DNA of 64,000 bases from Pseudoalteromonas arctica (GTDB lineage Bacteria > Pseudomonadota > Gammaproteobacteria > Enterobacterales > Alteromonadaceae), in assembly GCF_012927645.1 (NCBI RefSeq), contig NZ_JABBMT010000009.1, positions 62,001 to 126,000 on the forward strand, in the 5' to 3' direction. Below the pieces are notes generated by a model. That model had not been told where the DNA came from. It made no database searches and was given only the letters and a program-made list of their open reading frames with translations. Positions within the stretch are counted from its first letter, which is position 1. Every line of letters starts with the position of its first letter. The position numbers were made by a program, and so were the translations under genes. Positions 55,412 through 64,000 of this stretch are shown in pieces.

Positions 55412-56727
55412 TCCGCATTAAGTTACGACCAGCAAAGCGTTTGTTGCAGCTGGTTTGCGCATTAGTTTTGCTGTTACCCATATTAATCTTTACCGAGACC
55501 GCGAGCTTATTAACTACAGTACTCATTGCTGGACTGCTTGTACTAGCGTTATTAGATTATTTGCCTACTCGCTTCAAACATAAATTAAGTATTGAGGTAA
55601 ACACCAATCAAAATATGTCATTGGGGCGTTGGCAACCAGTTAAACTAAGTATTAAAAATGCTTCAGAGCAGTTGTTAATTACGGATATAAGTTTGCATCT
55701 AAGCAAAGCGATTGAGCTATCTGAATTATATACTAGCATAACGCTCGCAGAAAATGAGCAAGCTCGTTTACAATGGAATATATGCGCGCATCAACGCGGA
55801 GAGGCGCAATTGGCTGCCGTTGAGCTTAGAATTAGTTCACGATTAAAGCTGTGGCAGGCAAATTGGATAATACCTCAAGATTTAGCGTTAAAAGTTTACC
55901 CAGATTTTAGTCGGGTAGCTCAAAATCAGGCGCTTAATGGGGTGACAAACACACCAATAAGTGGTTTAAAACTGACAAAAAAACGAGGCGATGGTATTGA
56001 GTTTCATCAACTTAGGGAATATCGACAAGGTGACAGTATTAAACAGATAGACTGGCAGGCTACCAGTAAACGTCGCAAACTAATTTCTAAAGAGTACCAA
56101 GAAGAACAAAATCAGCACGTTGTTGTAATGCTTGATGCATCAAAGAAGATGAATATAGATACCATAGCGGGTACTCACTTTGATCACGCATTAAATGCTT
56201 TGCTCTTACTTGCTCATACGGTACTTAAACAAGGGGATTGGTTTAGCATGCAAAGTTTTAATCATGATATTCGCTGGTTACCTAATGTTAAAGGTACACA
56301 GAATGTATCGCGTGTGATGAATCATTTTTATGATCTGTACCCTGACCAAAGTATCAGCGATTACCTTGTTGCAGCTAATCAATTAATCGCAAAAAGAAGT
56401 AAGCGTTCTTTGGTATTACTTGTTACAACATTTGATGATCAAAGCTTAGAGGAGGTGCTTCCAGCTATAAAGTTATTGCAAAAGCATCACCTTGTTGCAG
56501 TTATTAACCTCTCAAATCATGCATTGACAGAAGTACTTGCAGAACCAATAGATAATTATGATGATGCTACGACCTATTGTGCTGCATTAGATTTATTAAA
56601 TACACACAAAGCTAATATGGCAAGGCTTAAAAAAGAAGGCGTTATCGCAATTGATACACAACCACAAAAGTTGCTTCCTAATGTGCTAAATACATATTTG
56701 AATGTAAAGCACTCAGGAGTGCTTTAG
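55408..56727 (+). CDS. DUF58 protein of the second MoxR operon
   Basis: A 439-residue protein with two N-terminal TM segments (about 12-30 and 35-52), an extracytoplasmic or linker beta domain (about 55-175), and the DUF58 core Y-R-Q-G-D-S-I-K-Q-I-D-W-Q-A-T-S-K-R, followed by a VWA-like segment (VVMLDASKKM). Longer than the Bat DUF58 (314), which lacks the membrane part. Last gene of the operon; the 56743-56770 terminator follows. Confidence 0.92.
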   Translation: MIRIKLRPAKRLLQLVCALVLLLPILIFTETASLLTTVLIAGLLVLALLDYLPTRFKHKLSIEVNTNQNMSLGRWQPVKLSIKNASEQLLITDISLHLSKAIELSELYTSITLAENEQARLQWNICAHQRGEAQLAAVELRISSRLKLWQANWIIPQDLALKVYPDFSRVAQNQALNGVTNTPISGLKLTKKRGDGIEFHQLREYRQGDSIKQIDWQATSKRRKLISKEYQEEQNQHVVVMLDASKKMNIDTIAGTHFDHALNALLLLAHTVLKQGDWFSMQSFNHDIRWLPNVKGTQNVSRVMNHFYDLYPDQSISDYLVAANQLIAKRSKRSLVLLVTTFDDQSLEEVLPAIKLLQKHHLVAVINLSNHALTEVLAEPIDNYDDATTYCAALDLLNTHKANMARLKKEGVIAIDTQPQKLLPNVLNTYLNVKHSGVL

Positions 56728-56742
56728 AAACAGGTTGAGATG

Positions 56743-56770
56743 AAAAAGGCATTAAAATAATGCCTTTTTT
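56743..56770. terminator. Bidirectional terminator after the second MoxR operon
   Basis: A 12-bp stem (aaaaaggcatta / taatgccttttt) with a three-base loop between convergent genes; A-run on one side and T-run on the other. Confidence 0.88.
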
Positions 56771-56775
56771 ACTTT

Positions 56776-57252
56776 TTATTTCTGTTGATCAATTGCTTCG
56801 TTAATTTTGTACTGAAAGTAAATTACATTAAAGAAGAAGGTTAAAACGCCATTGAGCCTAACGGGTTCACTACTACCTCTATTGATTAGTTCTGAAATAG
56901 AAGAACGTAACGAAAAAATAAAGATTAATCCGACCACGATAGAAGCTAGCGAAATAATAATTGATAACACTGGTAGCGCTCCCGTAAAAGAGAGAATTAA
57001 ATTCACAACGTATAAAGCCAAATAACCATATATCAATCCTTGGCTAATTTGTTTAGTTGCTAATGTATTGGCTTTATTGGTTCTGCTTATTAGCCAATAT
57101 ACACCATAAATTCCAAAAGTAATGGCGGCTAAAAAGAATACTCCCCAAGCCGAAAAACGATCAAAATTTAAAACAGGTTTATCTCCGCTTTCATTATTTT
57201 TGGTTAGGTTTGCTGCTGGCGCTTCGTATATATTTGAAGTGTTTTCTGACAT
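56776..57252 (-). CDS. DUF4234-like small membrane protein
   Basis: A 158-residue protein: a polar N-terminus (about 1-30), then three or four TM segments (about 32-53, 68-88, 92-112), with the F-G-I-Y-G-V-Y-W-L-I-S-R pattern typical of DUF4234, and a cytoplasmic tail. Function unknown. Convergent with the MoxR operon and ended by the shared terminator. The 301-base gap upstream (57253-57553) shows only AT-rich sequence and a small hairpin (gtgtatt / aatacac). Confidence 0.65.
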   Translation of the reverse strand: MSENTSNIYEAPAANLTKNNESGDKPVLNFDRFSAWGVFFLAAITFGIYGVYWLISRTNKANTLATKQISQGLIYGYLALYVVNLILSFTGALPVLSIIISLASIVVGLIFIFSLRSSISELINRGSSEPVRLNGVLTFFFNVIYFQYKINEAIDQQK

Positions 57253-57553
57253 GATATCTCCTAGAAATATTTAATTATCCTTTAAATGTGTATTGCCCAC
57301 GCGAATACACGGGTAGATAATAGCAATAGTAGTAGTTTTTGTATATCATTCTTGTTACTGAAAGAATTAAATATTCTGATTTTATCAGTGAAAATAAAGA
57401 ACTAATTATTGTACATTGCAGGTTAACTTTAAGCTGTATGGGTGTGGTGAATTTACAATATTTATTGATCAGTGTTGTATCTATTGTCGTTATGTATTCG
57501 CAGGCAATTAAAAAAGGTATACAAGTGTGCACATGGCGACCTTAGGCTGTCAT

Positions 57554-59791
57554 TTATGCCTGTTGCACTAAACTAAGTGCCGCTTGGTTTTGTTGTTTCT
57601 TCAAAAATTCTGTAAATTCAGCTCGCGATAAAGGTTTTGAATAATAGTAGCCTTGCATCGTTTCGCAATTAAGTTCTTTTAAGATTGCAATTTGCTCTGC
57701 TTGCTCAACCCCTTCAGCCACCACATGTAAGTCTAAGTTATGTGCAATAGTAACTATTGAGTCAACCATATTTCGGCCTCGCTCTGTTTGCATATCATCA
57801 ATAAACGCTTTATCAACTTTTAGGGTATTAAGTGGAAACTGCTTTAAATAGGCAAGTGATGAGTAGCCAGTGCCAAAGTCATCCATGGCTAAATGAATAC
57901 CACGGGCACTGAGAGAGCGCATGATCGAAATAGCATCTTGTGGGTCGTCCATTACCGTACCTTCAGTAATTTCAAGTTCTAAAAAGTACGATGGCAAAGC
58001 ATGATTTTGTAAAATCACATCAATACGAGTCGTTAGATCCGGTAGACTAAATTGTTTAGCTGATAAGTTTACCGCAACTCGGCCATTAAATAAGCCAGCA
58101 TCCAGCCAGGCTTTAACATCACGGCATGCTTTATGAAGTACCACTTCACCAATTTCGATGATTTGCCCGGTTTCTTCTGCGATGGGAATAAACACGCCAG
58201 GACTAATAATGCCTTTTTTCGGAGTAATAAAACGCACTAAGGCTTCCATTCCAGTGAATTTACCAGTGCGGATATTCATTTTTGGTTGGTAGTAAACTTC
58301 AAAATGATCTTCTTTTAAACCAAAGCGCATTAAGTTTTCAATTTGCAGGCGTTTTACTGCTTGGCGATTCATGGTGTCGTTAAAGAATAAGTAGCTATTA
58401 CCTTTCTTTTTCGCATGATACATCGCGGTATCGGCATTTTTAAGTAGTAGTTCGGGGGTATTGCCATCTTCAGGGAATAATACAATGCCGAGACTTGAGG
58501 TTATTACCAATTCGTGACCGGCCATTTTAAATGGCGTGGCGATGGCGGCTAAAAACTGTTTTGCCATTCTGGTAATGGTGTGGATATCGTTCGTGCCAGA
58601 CATAACTAAAGCAAACTCATCGCCACCTAAGCGGTAAAACACATCTTTTTCACGGGTGAGCTTATTTAATCGCATTGCTAGTTTTGCTAATAAACTGTCG
58701 CCAAGTTGATGGCCTAATGAGTCATTAATTTTTTTAAAGTTATCTAAATCGAATACCAGCAATGCATGGTGGCTGTCTTGTTTTGCTAGCTTTTTAAGAT
58801 CGGTAAAAAATAAGTTTCGGTTAGGTAAGCCGGTGGTGCGATCGCGATTTGATAAGTTATGTAGTTGGGACTCGGCTTTTTTTCGCTCGGTTAAATCTGA
58901 ATATACAATGACATAGTTACAAATTTGATTATGTTCATTTTTAATTTCATCGATTGAAATTTCAATCGGTAGTAGTTTTCGCTCACTGTTGCGCAGTTTA
59001 ACTTCTTGTTGCCAATGGTCGGTAAGGCGAACAGTCTTTTTAATATCATCAATATAACTTTGCTCGTAACCTGGCAAGGTAAATGGCTTGTTTAAATAGT
59101 TATCTCGGTTCCCACCAAACTGCGATAAAAAGCTGGGATTAAGATCAACTAGATAAAAGTTTTTATCGTAAATGGCTAAGGCATCTGTGAGTGATTCAAC
59201 ACATTTGGCAAATAAGTTAAGGCGTGCCTCGGTTGATTTTAATTGCGTAATATCACGTACCGTGCCAGTCATTCTTAGCGGGTTTAAGTTGGTGTCTTTT
59301 TCAATGATTTTGCCTCTGTCGAGAACCCAATGCCAGCGATCAAAGCTGTCTTTAATGCGATAGCTGGCTTCAAAGAAAGCGGTTTGCTCAGCAAAATGTT
59401 GTTTTAACAGTAATTCAACTTGGGCTATATCATTAGGGTGAATAAGGGCTTTATTCGGTGGAACATCGATGATGGTATTTCTATCCATCCTGTATTTATC
59501 GTTAATACGCAGTACTTCACCGGTTTTGAGATCCCAATCCCAAAGTGTGTCACCACTGCCTTCAACGGTGCTTTTTAAGCGCCGTTCAGAAAAGGATAAT
59601 TGGCGTCGTGAGCGGCGTAATTTGTAAATTGTGAATAATAAGTAAGGCAGTACTAACGTAACAAATGCACTCGGTAAATAAAGCATTAAAGTTTGCTGAT
59701 CGACAAATTGCTCGCTATAGCCCAATGGGCTAAAGCAGAGTAATAATGAGGCGAATATGAATGTGTTGACTATTATTTTTATTATTATCAT
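57554..59791 (-). CDS. PAS-GGDEF-EAL cyclic-di-GMP protein
   Basis: A 745-residue protein: N-terminal TM segments (about 5-22, 38-55), two PAS domains (about 70-190 and 190-310), GGDEF (about 320-475, intact GGDEF in YRLGGDEFALV) and EAL (about 490-735, E-A-L-V-R-F; ELEITEG; DDFGTGYSSL). Both catalytic motifs are intact, so it may make or degrade c-di-GMP, with EAL activity the more common outcome in such fusions. Inputs are unknown. Confidence 0.95.
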   Translation of the reverse strand: MIIIKIIVNTFIFASLLLCFSPLGYSEQFVDQQTLMLYLPSAFVTLVLPYLLFTIYKLRRSRRQLSFSERRLKSTVEGSGDTLWDWDLKTGEVLRINDKYRMDRNTIIDVPPNKALIHPNDIAQVELLLKQHFAEQTAFFEASYRIKDSFDRWHWVLDRGKIIEKDTNLNPLRMTGTVRDITQLKSTEARLNLFAKCVESLTDALAIYDKNFYLVDLNPSFLSQFGGNRDNYLNKPFTLPGYEQSYIDDIKKTVRLTDHWQQEVKLRNSERKLLPIEISIDEIKNEHNQICNYVIVYSDLTERKKAESQLHNLSNRDRTTGLPNRNLFFTDLKKLAKQDSHHALLVFDLDNFKKINDSLGHQLGDSLLAKLAMRLNKLTREKDVFYRLGGDEFALVMSGTNDIHTITRMAKQFLAAIATPFKMAGHELVITSSLGIVLFPEDGNTPELLLKNADTAMYHAKKKGNSYLFFNDTMNRQAVKRLQIENLMRFGLKEDHFEVYYQPKMNIRTGKFTGMEALVRFITPKKGIISPGVFIPIAEETGQIIEIGEVVLHKACRDVKAWLDAGLFNGRVAVNLSAKQFSLPDLTTRIDVILQNHALPSYFLELEITEGTVMDDPQDAISIMRSLSARGIHLAMDDFGTGYSSLAYLKQFPLNTLKVDKAFIDDMQTERGRNMVDSIVTIAHNLDLHVVAEGVEQAEQIAILKELNCETMQGYYYSKPLSRAEFTEFLKKQQNQAALSLVQQA

Positions 59792-59843
59792 AGGGCACTT
59801 CTGTATTTTGCACTTGATAATCTAATTGAAGCACGGTGTTGTG

Positions 59844-62564
59844 TCAAAGAGAATGAGAAGAAATCAGCTTTTTTGACGTTTTGTTTGTTTTAGGTACGCT
59901 TAGTAGCTCATATCTTGGTCTATGTTCTGCAAATGTCTCGCGAATATAAGTAACTATCTGCGCAAGACTAAGGTCTTCCAATGCTTCTAACAACTTTTGT
60001 TGCATATGAAAGTGATGATCTTGATTACCAATGGCAAGCCACAATCGTTGTGAACGCAGTCGGAGGTTTTTATCTTTTTCTGCAATGTGAGTAGTTAAGC
60101 CATGTTTTTGTTGCTGCCATTGCTCTTCATTTAATAGCTGTAATGAACCAAGGTACTGCTCAAGAAACGCATTATGACGCTCAAAAATCGCGGTTGCACT
60201 GTAGTTAGGTGACTGCACGTAAAAGGCGATGCCCGCACGAGTATTAAAGGGTGCATAACCTGCGCCCACTAGGTAGCCTAACTGTTGTTTGGTACGAATT
60301 TCATTAAAGTAATCTTGATTAATAAGATGGTTTAGCGCCATCATTTTTACTTTTTCAACTACGTCATCGGTTTGTGCTTGGTAATAAATAACCATCGCGT
60401 TATCGCTACAATTTAGGGTTAGTTGCGAGCGGGTTATTTTGTCTATTTCAAATAACGGACGGGTTAGATCTTCAATCGTGGCTGATTTAGCTAAGTGGTG
60501 AGCAATTTTTTTTTGAAACTCAATGGCATCTCTTTCTCGCCAATTACCGTGCAAAAATGACTCTACATGCAAGGCGTTAAAAAATTCGCGACGAAAACAA
60601 TTAAACTGATGAAAGCTGGTATCTTTAAGTGCCACAGCAAGCTGCTCTGGCTCTGGATTCCACGGCATTATTTTTGCACCCAGCACGCTAAATAATTCAC
60701 CTACGGGTTTATTGTGATTGCTGTTACGCCAATGGCGGACTAACTGTTTTTTATACTCTGCAAAACGTTTGGCGCAAATATCGACGTTAAATAACGCTTG
60801 AAGTAATTCATCAACCAATTCTAATTGGCTAGAGGAGAGCCCCGCAGTGTGTAAGGTTAAGCCACCTTGGTGTGAGGTTAAGTGATAACTTAAACCAGCT
60901 AATTCTGCTGGATAAAATTGTTCTGCAACACTGTCCATAAATAAGTCGGCAAATAGACGAGTAAGTGCCATGTGTTTGATATCTTTAACAGCAAAGTCAG
61001 AATCCATCGCCAAATAAAAGTGCCCTTTGGCAACTCGAAAAGTGTTGTCTTGTTTAAACCAAAAATCAAAGCCAGGTTCTTTTACTAATAGTTGTGGGTG
61101 ACTTTGTGGCTGCTCAACCTCATACAATGACACTTCTTTGGTTAAATAAGGGTTTGCTGTAGGTAATAGCATTTCTGGTAGTGGAGTATTAATTTCGCAC
61201 AGCGCTTCCAGCCAACAGCGAGAAATACTTTCGATCCGATAGGGCGTGTGATACCACTGAGTAGTATGCTCAGGTTCAACATCAGGGTGGATCAACACTA
61301 AGCGCATATTATGCGGCGTTAACCATTGCATTGCAGTTTCATGAGCCGTTTGATTAAAACCATCCATGAGATAGTCACCTTGCACATAATTGGCTTCATC
61401 GTAGTGCTGCATGTTAATGCTTAAATTACTGACCCAATCGATTAAGCGGGCTTTTTCTTGGTTATCAAAGGCGATTTGTAATAGATTTTTTTTATCTTGA
61501 TATAAGCGCGGTAATTTATCGATGCTTTGATTAATTAAACAAATATATTCAAACACCATTTCAACGATGTCTTCATAGTATTCAATTCCTTCATCGGTCA
61601 ATGCCATGCTGATATTAAAATCTTTAAAGTTGCTACCGTTAATGCCACCGCCAGCAGACAGAGCGTTGATCCAACCTTGCGTTTTTAAAATAGAGTAAAG
61701 CGACCCTTGCCCTTCATACCCTAATAAATGCGCAATAAAACTAACCGTTTTATGGCGATAAAAATCATCAATATTTGGCATCGCAAAACTGACTATGAGT
61801 TTTTGCATATGCTTATGCGGCTCTATATGCAGCACTTTGCAAAGATCTTGTGCACGATAAAGCGATGCCTCGATCATTGGTTTTGGTTGCTGCTGACCTT
61901 TAATATCATTAAATAATGTAGTTACCCATTGCGCCATAGTGTCAATTTCTGCATCAGCGCAGATCACTAAGCTCATCCACTGAGCTTGATAATGCTGTTC
62001 AAAAAAATCTCGCAACTCTGTACTCACACAGCCATTACGATCCGCTAAGGTTTGCTGGTTACCCACTGAAAATTTAGCAAAAGGATGAGCTGGATTAACA
62101 GTTTCTTTGTGTACTTGATAGATGCGTCGGCCATCGTCTTTTATTTTTAATTTAAATTCTGCATCAATGGCGTTACGTTCTTTTTCAGTTTCGGCAGGGT
62201 TGAGAGAAGGTGCAATAAAAAACCGGCTAAATTGGCTCAGTGCTGGTGCAAACTCTTGATTGTTAATATCGAAGAAATAACAAGTGTGCTCGGTGCCGGT
62301 CCATGCGTTGGTGTTGCCACCGGATTGGGAAACAAAATTACCAAACCCGCCGGATTCCGGAAATTGGTCTGTGCCTAAAAAAAGCATATGCTCTAAAAAG
62401 TGCGCGAGCCCTTGTCTATCAACAGGGTCGTCAAAGTGACCCGCATTCACGGCCATCGATGCAGCAGCTTTAGTTGAATCTTTATCTTGCACTAACAGAA
62501 CTTTTAGACCATTGTCCAGTGTGAGGGCACGGTATGTTCTGTTATCATTGCGGCTGATATTCAA
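59844..62564 (-). CDS. Pitrilysin-type M16 zinc peptidase
   Basis: A 906-residue insulinase-family metallopeptidase. The inverted zinc motif H-F-L-E-H is at residues 55-59 with the distal Glu in KERNAIDAEF. The chain has four M16 repeats in one polypeptide as in E. coli protease III, of which the second half is inactive. No signal peptide is visible, so it may be cytoplasmic, unlike E. coli Ptr. It degrades short peptides. Follows nothing obviously related; 52 bases separate it from the GGDEF/EAL gene. Confidence 0.92.
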   Translation of the reverse strand: MNISRNDNRTYRALTLDNGLKVLLVQDKDSTKAAASMAVNAGHFDDPVDRQGLAHFLEHMLFLGTDQFPESGGFGNFVSQSGGNTNAWTGTEHTCYFFDINNQEFAPALSQFSRFFIAPSLNPAETEKERNAIDAEFKLKIKDDGRRIYQVHKETVNPAHPFAKFSVGNQQTLADRNGCVSTELRDFFEQHYQAQWMSLVICADAEIDTMAQWVTTLFNDIKGQQQPKPMIEASLYRAQDLCKVLHIEPHKHMQKLIVSFAMPNIDDFYRHKTVSFIAHLLGYEGQGSLYSILKTQGWINALSAGGGINGSNFKDFNISMALTDEGIEYYEDIVEMVFEYICLINQSIDKLPRLYQDKKNLLQIAFDNQEKARLIDWVSNLSINMQHYDEANYVQGDYLMDGFNQTAHETAMQWLTPHNMRLVLIHPDVEPEHTTQWYHTPYRIESISRCWLEALCEINTPLPEMLLPTANPYLTKEVSLYEVEQPQSHPQLLVKEPGFDFWFKQDNTFRVAKGHFYLAMDSDFAVKDIKHMALTRLFADLFMDSVAEQFYPAELAGLSYHLTSHQGGLTLHTAGLSSSQLELVDELLQALFNVDICAKRFAEYKKQLVRHWRNSNHNKPVGELFSVLGAKIMPWNPEPEQLAVALKDTSFHQFNCFRREFFNALHVESFLHGNWRERDAIEFQKKIAHHLAKSATIEDLTRPLFEIDKITRSQLTLNCSDNAMVIYYQAQTDDVVEKVKMMALNHLINQDYFNEIRTKQQLGYLVGAGYAPFNTRAGIAFYVQSPNYSATAIFERHNAFLEQYLGSLQLLNEEQWQQQKHGLTTHIAEKDKNLRLRSQRLWLAIGNQDHHFHMQQKLLEALEDLSLAQIVTYIRETFAEHRPRYELLSVPKTNKTSKKLISSHSL

Positions 62565-62745
62565 ATGATGCTCCTGAAACGTTAAGTTTACTCGTTAACA
62601 ACAATGATACCTTCAGGGCTGCGATTAAATTGCTGGGCGATTTTTACCTGAATATCATAAGCGAAAATGTGTAACGTTGTTTTAATATAGCGGACAAACG
62701 GGCAAACTGGCTACTGTTTTATATTCTTTAATCGGTTGATTTTTT

Positions 62746-63216
62746 ATGAAAACAATCTTAATAATGCGCCACGGCGAAGCAACACCGATGCAAGCTGACG
62801 ATGCAAGTAGAAATTTGACCTCGGTTGGCCAACAACAGGCCGAAAAAATGGGTTTATGGTTGCAAGCAACGCATACCCCAACGGCATTATTGGTAAGTCC
62901 TTACATTCGTGCTCAGCAAACTGCTGAAGGGGTAAAAAAGCATAATGCTTTTTTATTCGAAGAAACTTGTAGCGATATAATTCCTGAAGGCAACCCACAA
63001 ATTGCCGCCGATTATCTAGAAATACTCATTGCTATGCACCCACAATGTGATACCTGGTTGGTAGTAGCTCATATGCCAATAGTTAGTTATTTAGTCGATC
63101 AATTAAGCATTGGGAATATGCCGATATTTAACACTGGAGCGGTTGCCGTATTGAGTTACGATGAAAGTCGCCATCAAAGCCAATATTTAAGTATTCACGC
63201 TCCAGCCAATATCTAA
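62746..63216 (+). CDS. sixA: Phosphohistidine phosphatase SixA
   Basis: A 156-residue histidine phosphatase with the R-H-G-E motif (LIMRHGEATP, catalytic His near residue 8) and the second His in V-V-A-H-M-P. SixA removes phosphate from His-containing phosphotransfer proteins such as ArcB or PtsN-linked NPr in E. coli. Divergent from the peptidase gene, with 180 bases between. Confidence 0.9.
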   Translation: MKTILIMRHGEATPMQADDASRNLTSVGQQQAEKMGLWLQATHTPTALLVSPYIRAQQTAEGVKKHNAFLFEETCSDIIPEGNPQIAADYLEILIAMHPQCDTWLVVAHMPIVSYLVDQLSIGNMPIFNTGAVAVLSYDESRHQSQYLSIHAPANI

Positions 63217-63282
63217 AGTTATTGATACTATTTAATAAGTTAATTTGCTAGATTTAGATGAATTAACTTAGAGAATATATTT

Positions 63283-63633
63283 ATGACAATTGAACGCTTG
63301 CAAACTGGTGCGCGAATGAGCCGCATCGTTAAGCACAATGGCACCGTGTATTTATGCGGCCAAGTATGTGCTGACGCAGAAAAAAACATCACCGAACAAA
63401 CACAGACCATGCTTGATAAAGTCGAGCTATTACTTAACGAAGCGGGTAGTTCTAAAGAGCATATGCTCAGTGCCACTATTTACGTAAAAAGTATGGAATA
63501 CTTTGCCGATATGAATGCGGTTTGGGATACATGGGTACCACAAGGGCATGCACCTACACGTGCATGTGTTGAAGCTAAAATGGCACGCGATGCCTTGTTA
63601 GTTGAGATTTCAGTTGTTGCCGCACTTAAGTAA
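63283..63633 (+). CDS. RidA family protein
   Basis: A 116-residue Rid-superfamily protein (YjgF/YER057c/UK114 fold): [30 protein letters not shown] and the conserved Arg in A-P-T-R-A-C-V-E-A. RidA proper deaminates reactive enamine/imine intermediates; the two Cys in the middle segment and altered N-terminus suggest a RidA subgroup (Rid4-7 like) with unknown substrate. Confidence 0.88.
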   Translation: MTIERLQTGARMSRIVKHNGTVYLCGQVCADAEKNITEQTQTMLDKVELLLNEAGSSKEHMLSATIYVKSMEYFADMNAVWDTWVPQGHAPTRACVEAKMARDALLVEISVVAALK

Positions 63634-63796
63634 TCAGCACGCTATTGAGCGGCTGATTGGTGCTTTTAATAAAGCGACAGGCCGTTCATTGCAAACACTG
63701 CCTGCTTGTTGTGACAATGAAGTCGATGCAAATGATTGCGCCAACCTAGTGTTACAAAACATTAAAACAATAACCAAACTGCTCTTTGTTGCATAA
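63614..63796 (+). CDS. Possible small protein overlapping the RidA gene end
   Basis: A stretch of about 55-60 codons (reading [18 protein letters not shown] and on to L-L-F-V-A) has codon use like a real gene and stays open, but it begins only with TTG codons inside the end of the RidA gene and has no clear ribosome-binding site. It may be a remnant of a gene or an unrecognised small protein. Family not recognised. Confidence 0.3.
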   Translation: MLPHLSNQHAIERLIGAFNKATGRSLQTLPACCDNEVDANDCANLVLQNIKTITKLLFVA

Positions 63797-63829
63797 ACTA
63801 GTCTATAAAAACCAACACAAGGAAGCACT

Positions 63830-64000
63830 ATGAATATTAATCCTGTGGTACTGATAACTGGCGCTAGCCGTGGCATTGGCGCCGCAACTGCTATTCACTT
63901 TGCACAGCAAGGTTATGCTGTTTGTATTAACTATAAAGCGGATCAACGCAGCGCTGAAAAAATAGCGCTGCAGGTACGTGGTTTTGGCGTCAAAGCTGAA
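63830..64000 (+). CDS. Short-chain dehydrogenase/reductase (3' partial)
   Basis: Only the first 57 codons are inside the window. They show the SDR Rossmann start with V-L-I-T-G-A-S-R-G-I-G-A-A-T-A and the R-x-x-A region, consistent with an NAD(P)-dependent oxidoreductase of the FabG-like type. AAGGAAG lies just before the ATG. The active-site Tyr-x-x-x-Lys is beyond the window. Confidence 0.85.
   Translation, partial: MNINPVVLITGASRGIGAATAIHFAQQGYAVCINYKADQRSAEKIALQVRGFGVKAE

Noticed and set aside
57339-57545. Small plus-strand frame in the 57253-57553 gap
   Set aside because: Non-ATG start, poor ribosome-binding site and no recognisable features.
1-64000. CRISPR array, prophage or insertion sequence
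   Set aside because: No regularly spaced repeats, no phage structural genes and no transposase frames were found.

Overview
The window looks like chromosomal DNA of a marine gammaproteobacterium of the Alteromonadales, most likely Pseudoalteromonas. This rests on low-to-moderate GC, gene content and gene order: ratA-rnfH next to bamE, yhbY/rlmE-ftsH-folP-glmM-tpiA-secG-tRNA-Leu(GAG), fadI-fadJ, class II ilvC divergent from ilvY, and efpL. Species assignment is inference. No phage, insertion sequence, CRISPR array or rRNA was seen. Almost all genes are intact and tightly packed, and many pairs are separated by clear intrinsic terminators.

Layout. 0-7.7 kb: housekeeping and envelope genes (ratA partial, rnfH, bamE, a GIY-YIG protein, a TPR lipoprotein, a chemoreceptor, ilvC/ilvY). 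7.9-20.9 kb: two paralogous four-gene modules in opposite orientation, each MipA/OmpV barrel, small DUF3019 protein, OmpR-type regulator and sensor kinase. They flank an orphan gene, an RCK-linked antiporter, a Spo0M-like protein, an ElaA-like acetyltransferase and an SNF-family symporter. 21.0-22.4 kb: a secreted serine hydrolase followed by a frameshifted small gene. 22.4-29.1 kb: the conserved yhbY/rlmE-ftsH-folP-glmM-tpiA-secG-tRNA-Leu block. 29.2-31.2 kb: an accessory patch right after the tRNA, with a lipoprotein, an acetyltransferase, a gamma-glutamyltranspeptidase remnant, short repeats and an orphan gene. 31.3-35.7 kb: SUI1/YciH, a CrsA/CrsR-like partner-switching pair, a GAF protein and an aromatic aminotransferase. 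35.9-44.2 kb (minus strand): a Bat-type MoxR operon (MoxR, DUF58, DUF4381, VWA, VWA-TPR, BatD) followed by an ECF-type sigma factor and its likely DUF3379 anti-sigma. 44.4-48.0 kb: fadI-fadJ behind a FadR-like palindrome. 48.1-49.9 kb: acetyltransferase, MmcQ/YjbR protein and efpL. 50.2-56.7 kb: a second MoxR operon with different partners (RDD, SpoIIM-like, DUF4129, DUF4350, MoxR, DUF58), every junction overlapping. 56.8-64.0 kb: a small membrane protein, a GGDEF/EAL protein, a pitrilysin-type peptidase, sixA, a RidA-family protein and the start of an SDR oxidoreductase.

The strongest candidates for under-described biology are the duplicated MipA-DUF3019-two-component modules, which look like envelope-sensing systems with dedicated outer-membrane and periplasmic partners, and the second MoxR operon, whose membrane-protein set is conserved in type but has no settled function. 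All functional statements come from motif recognition and context; no database search was run.
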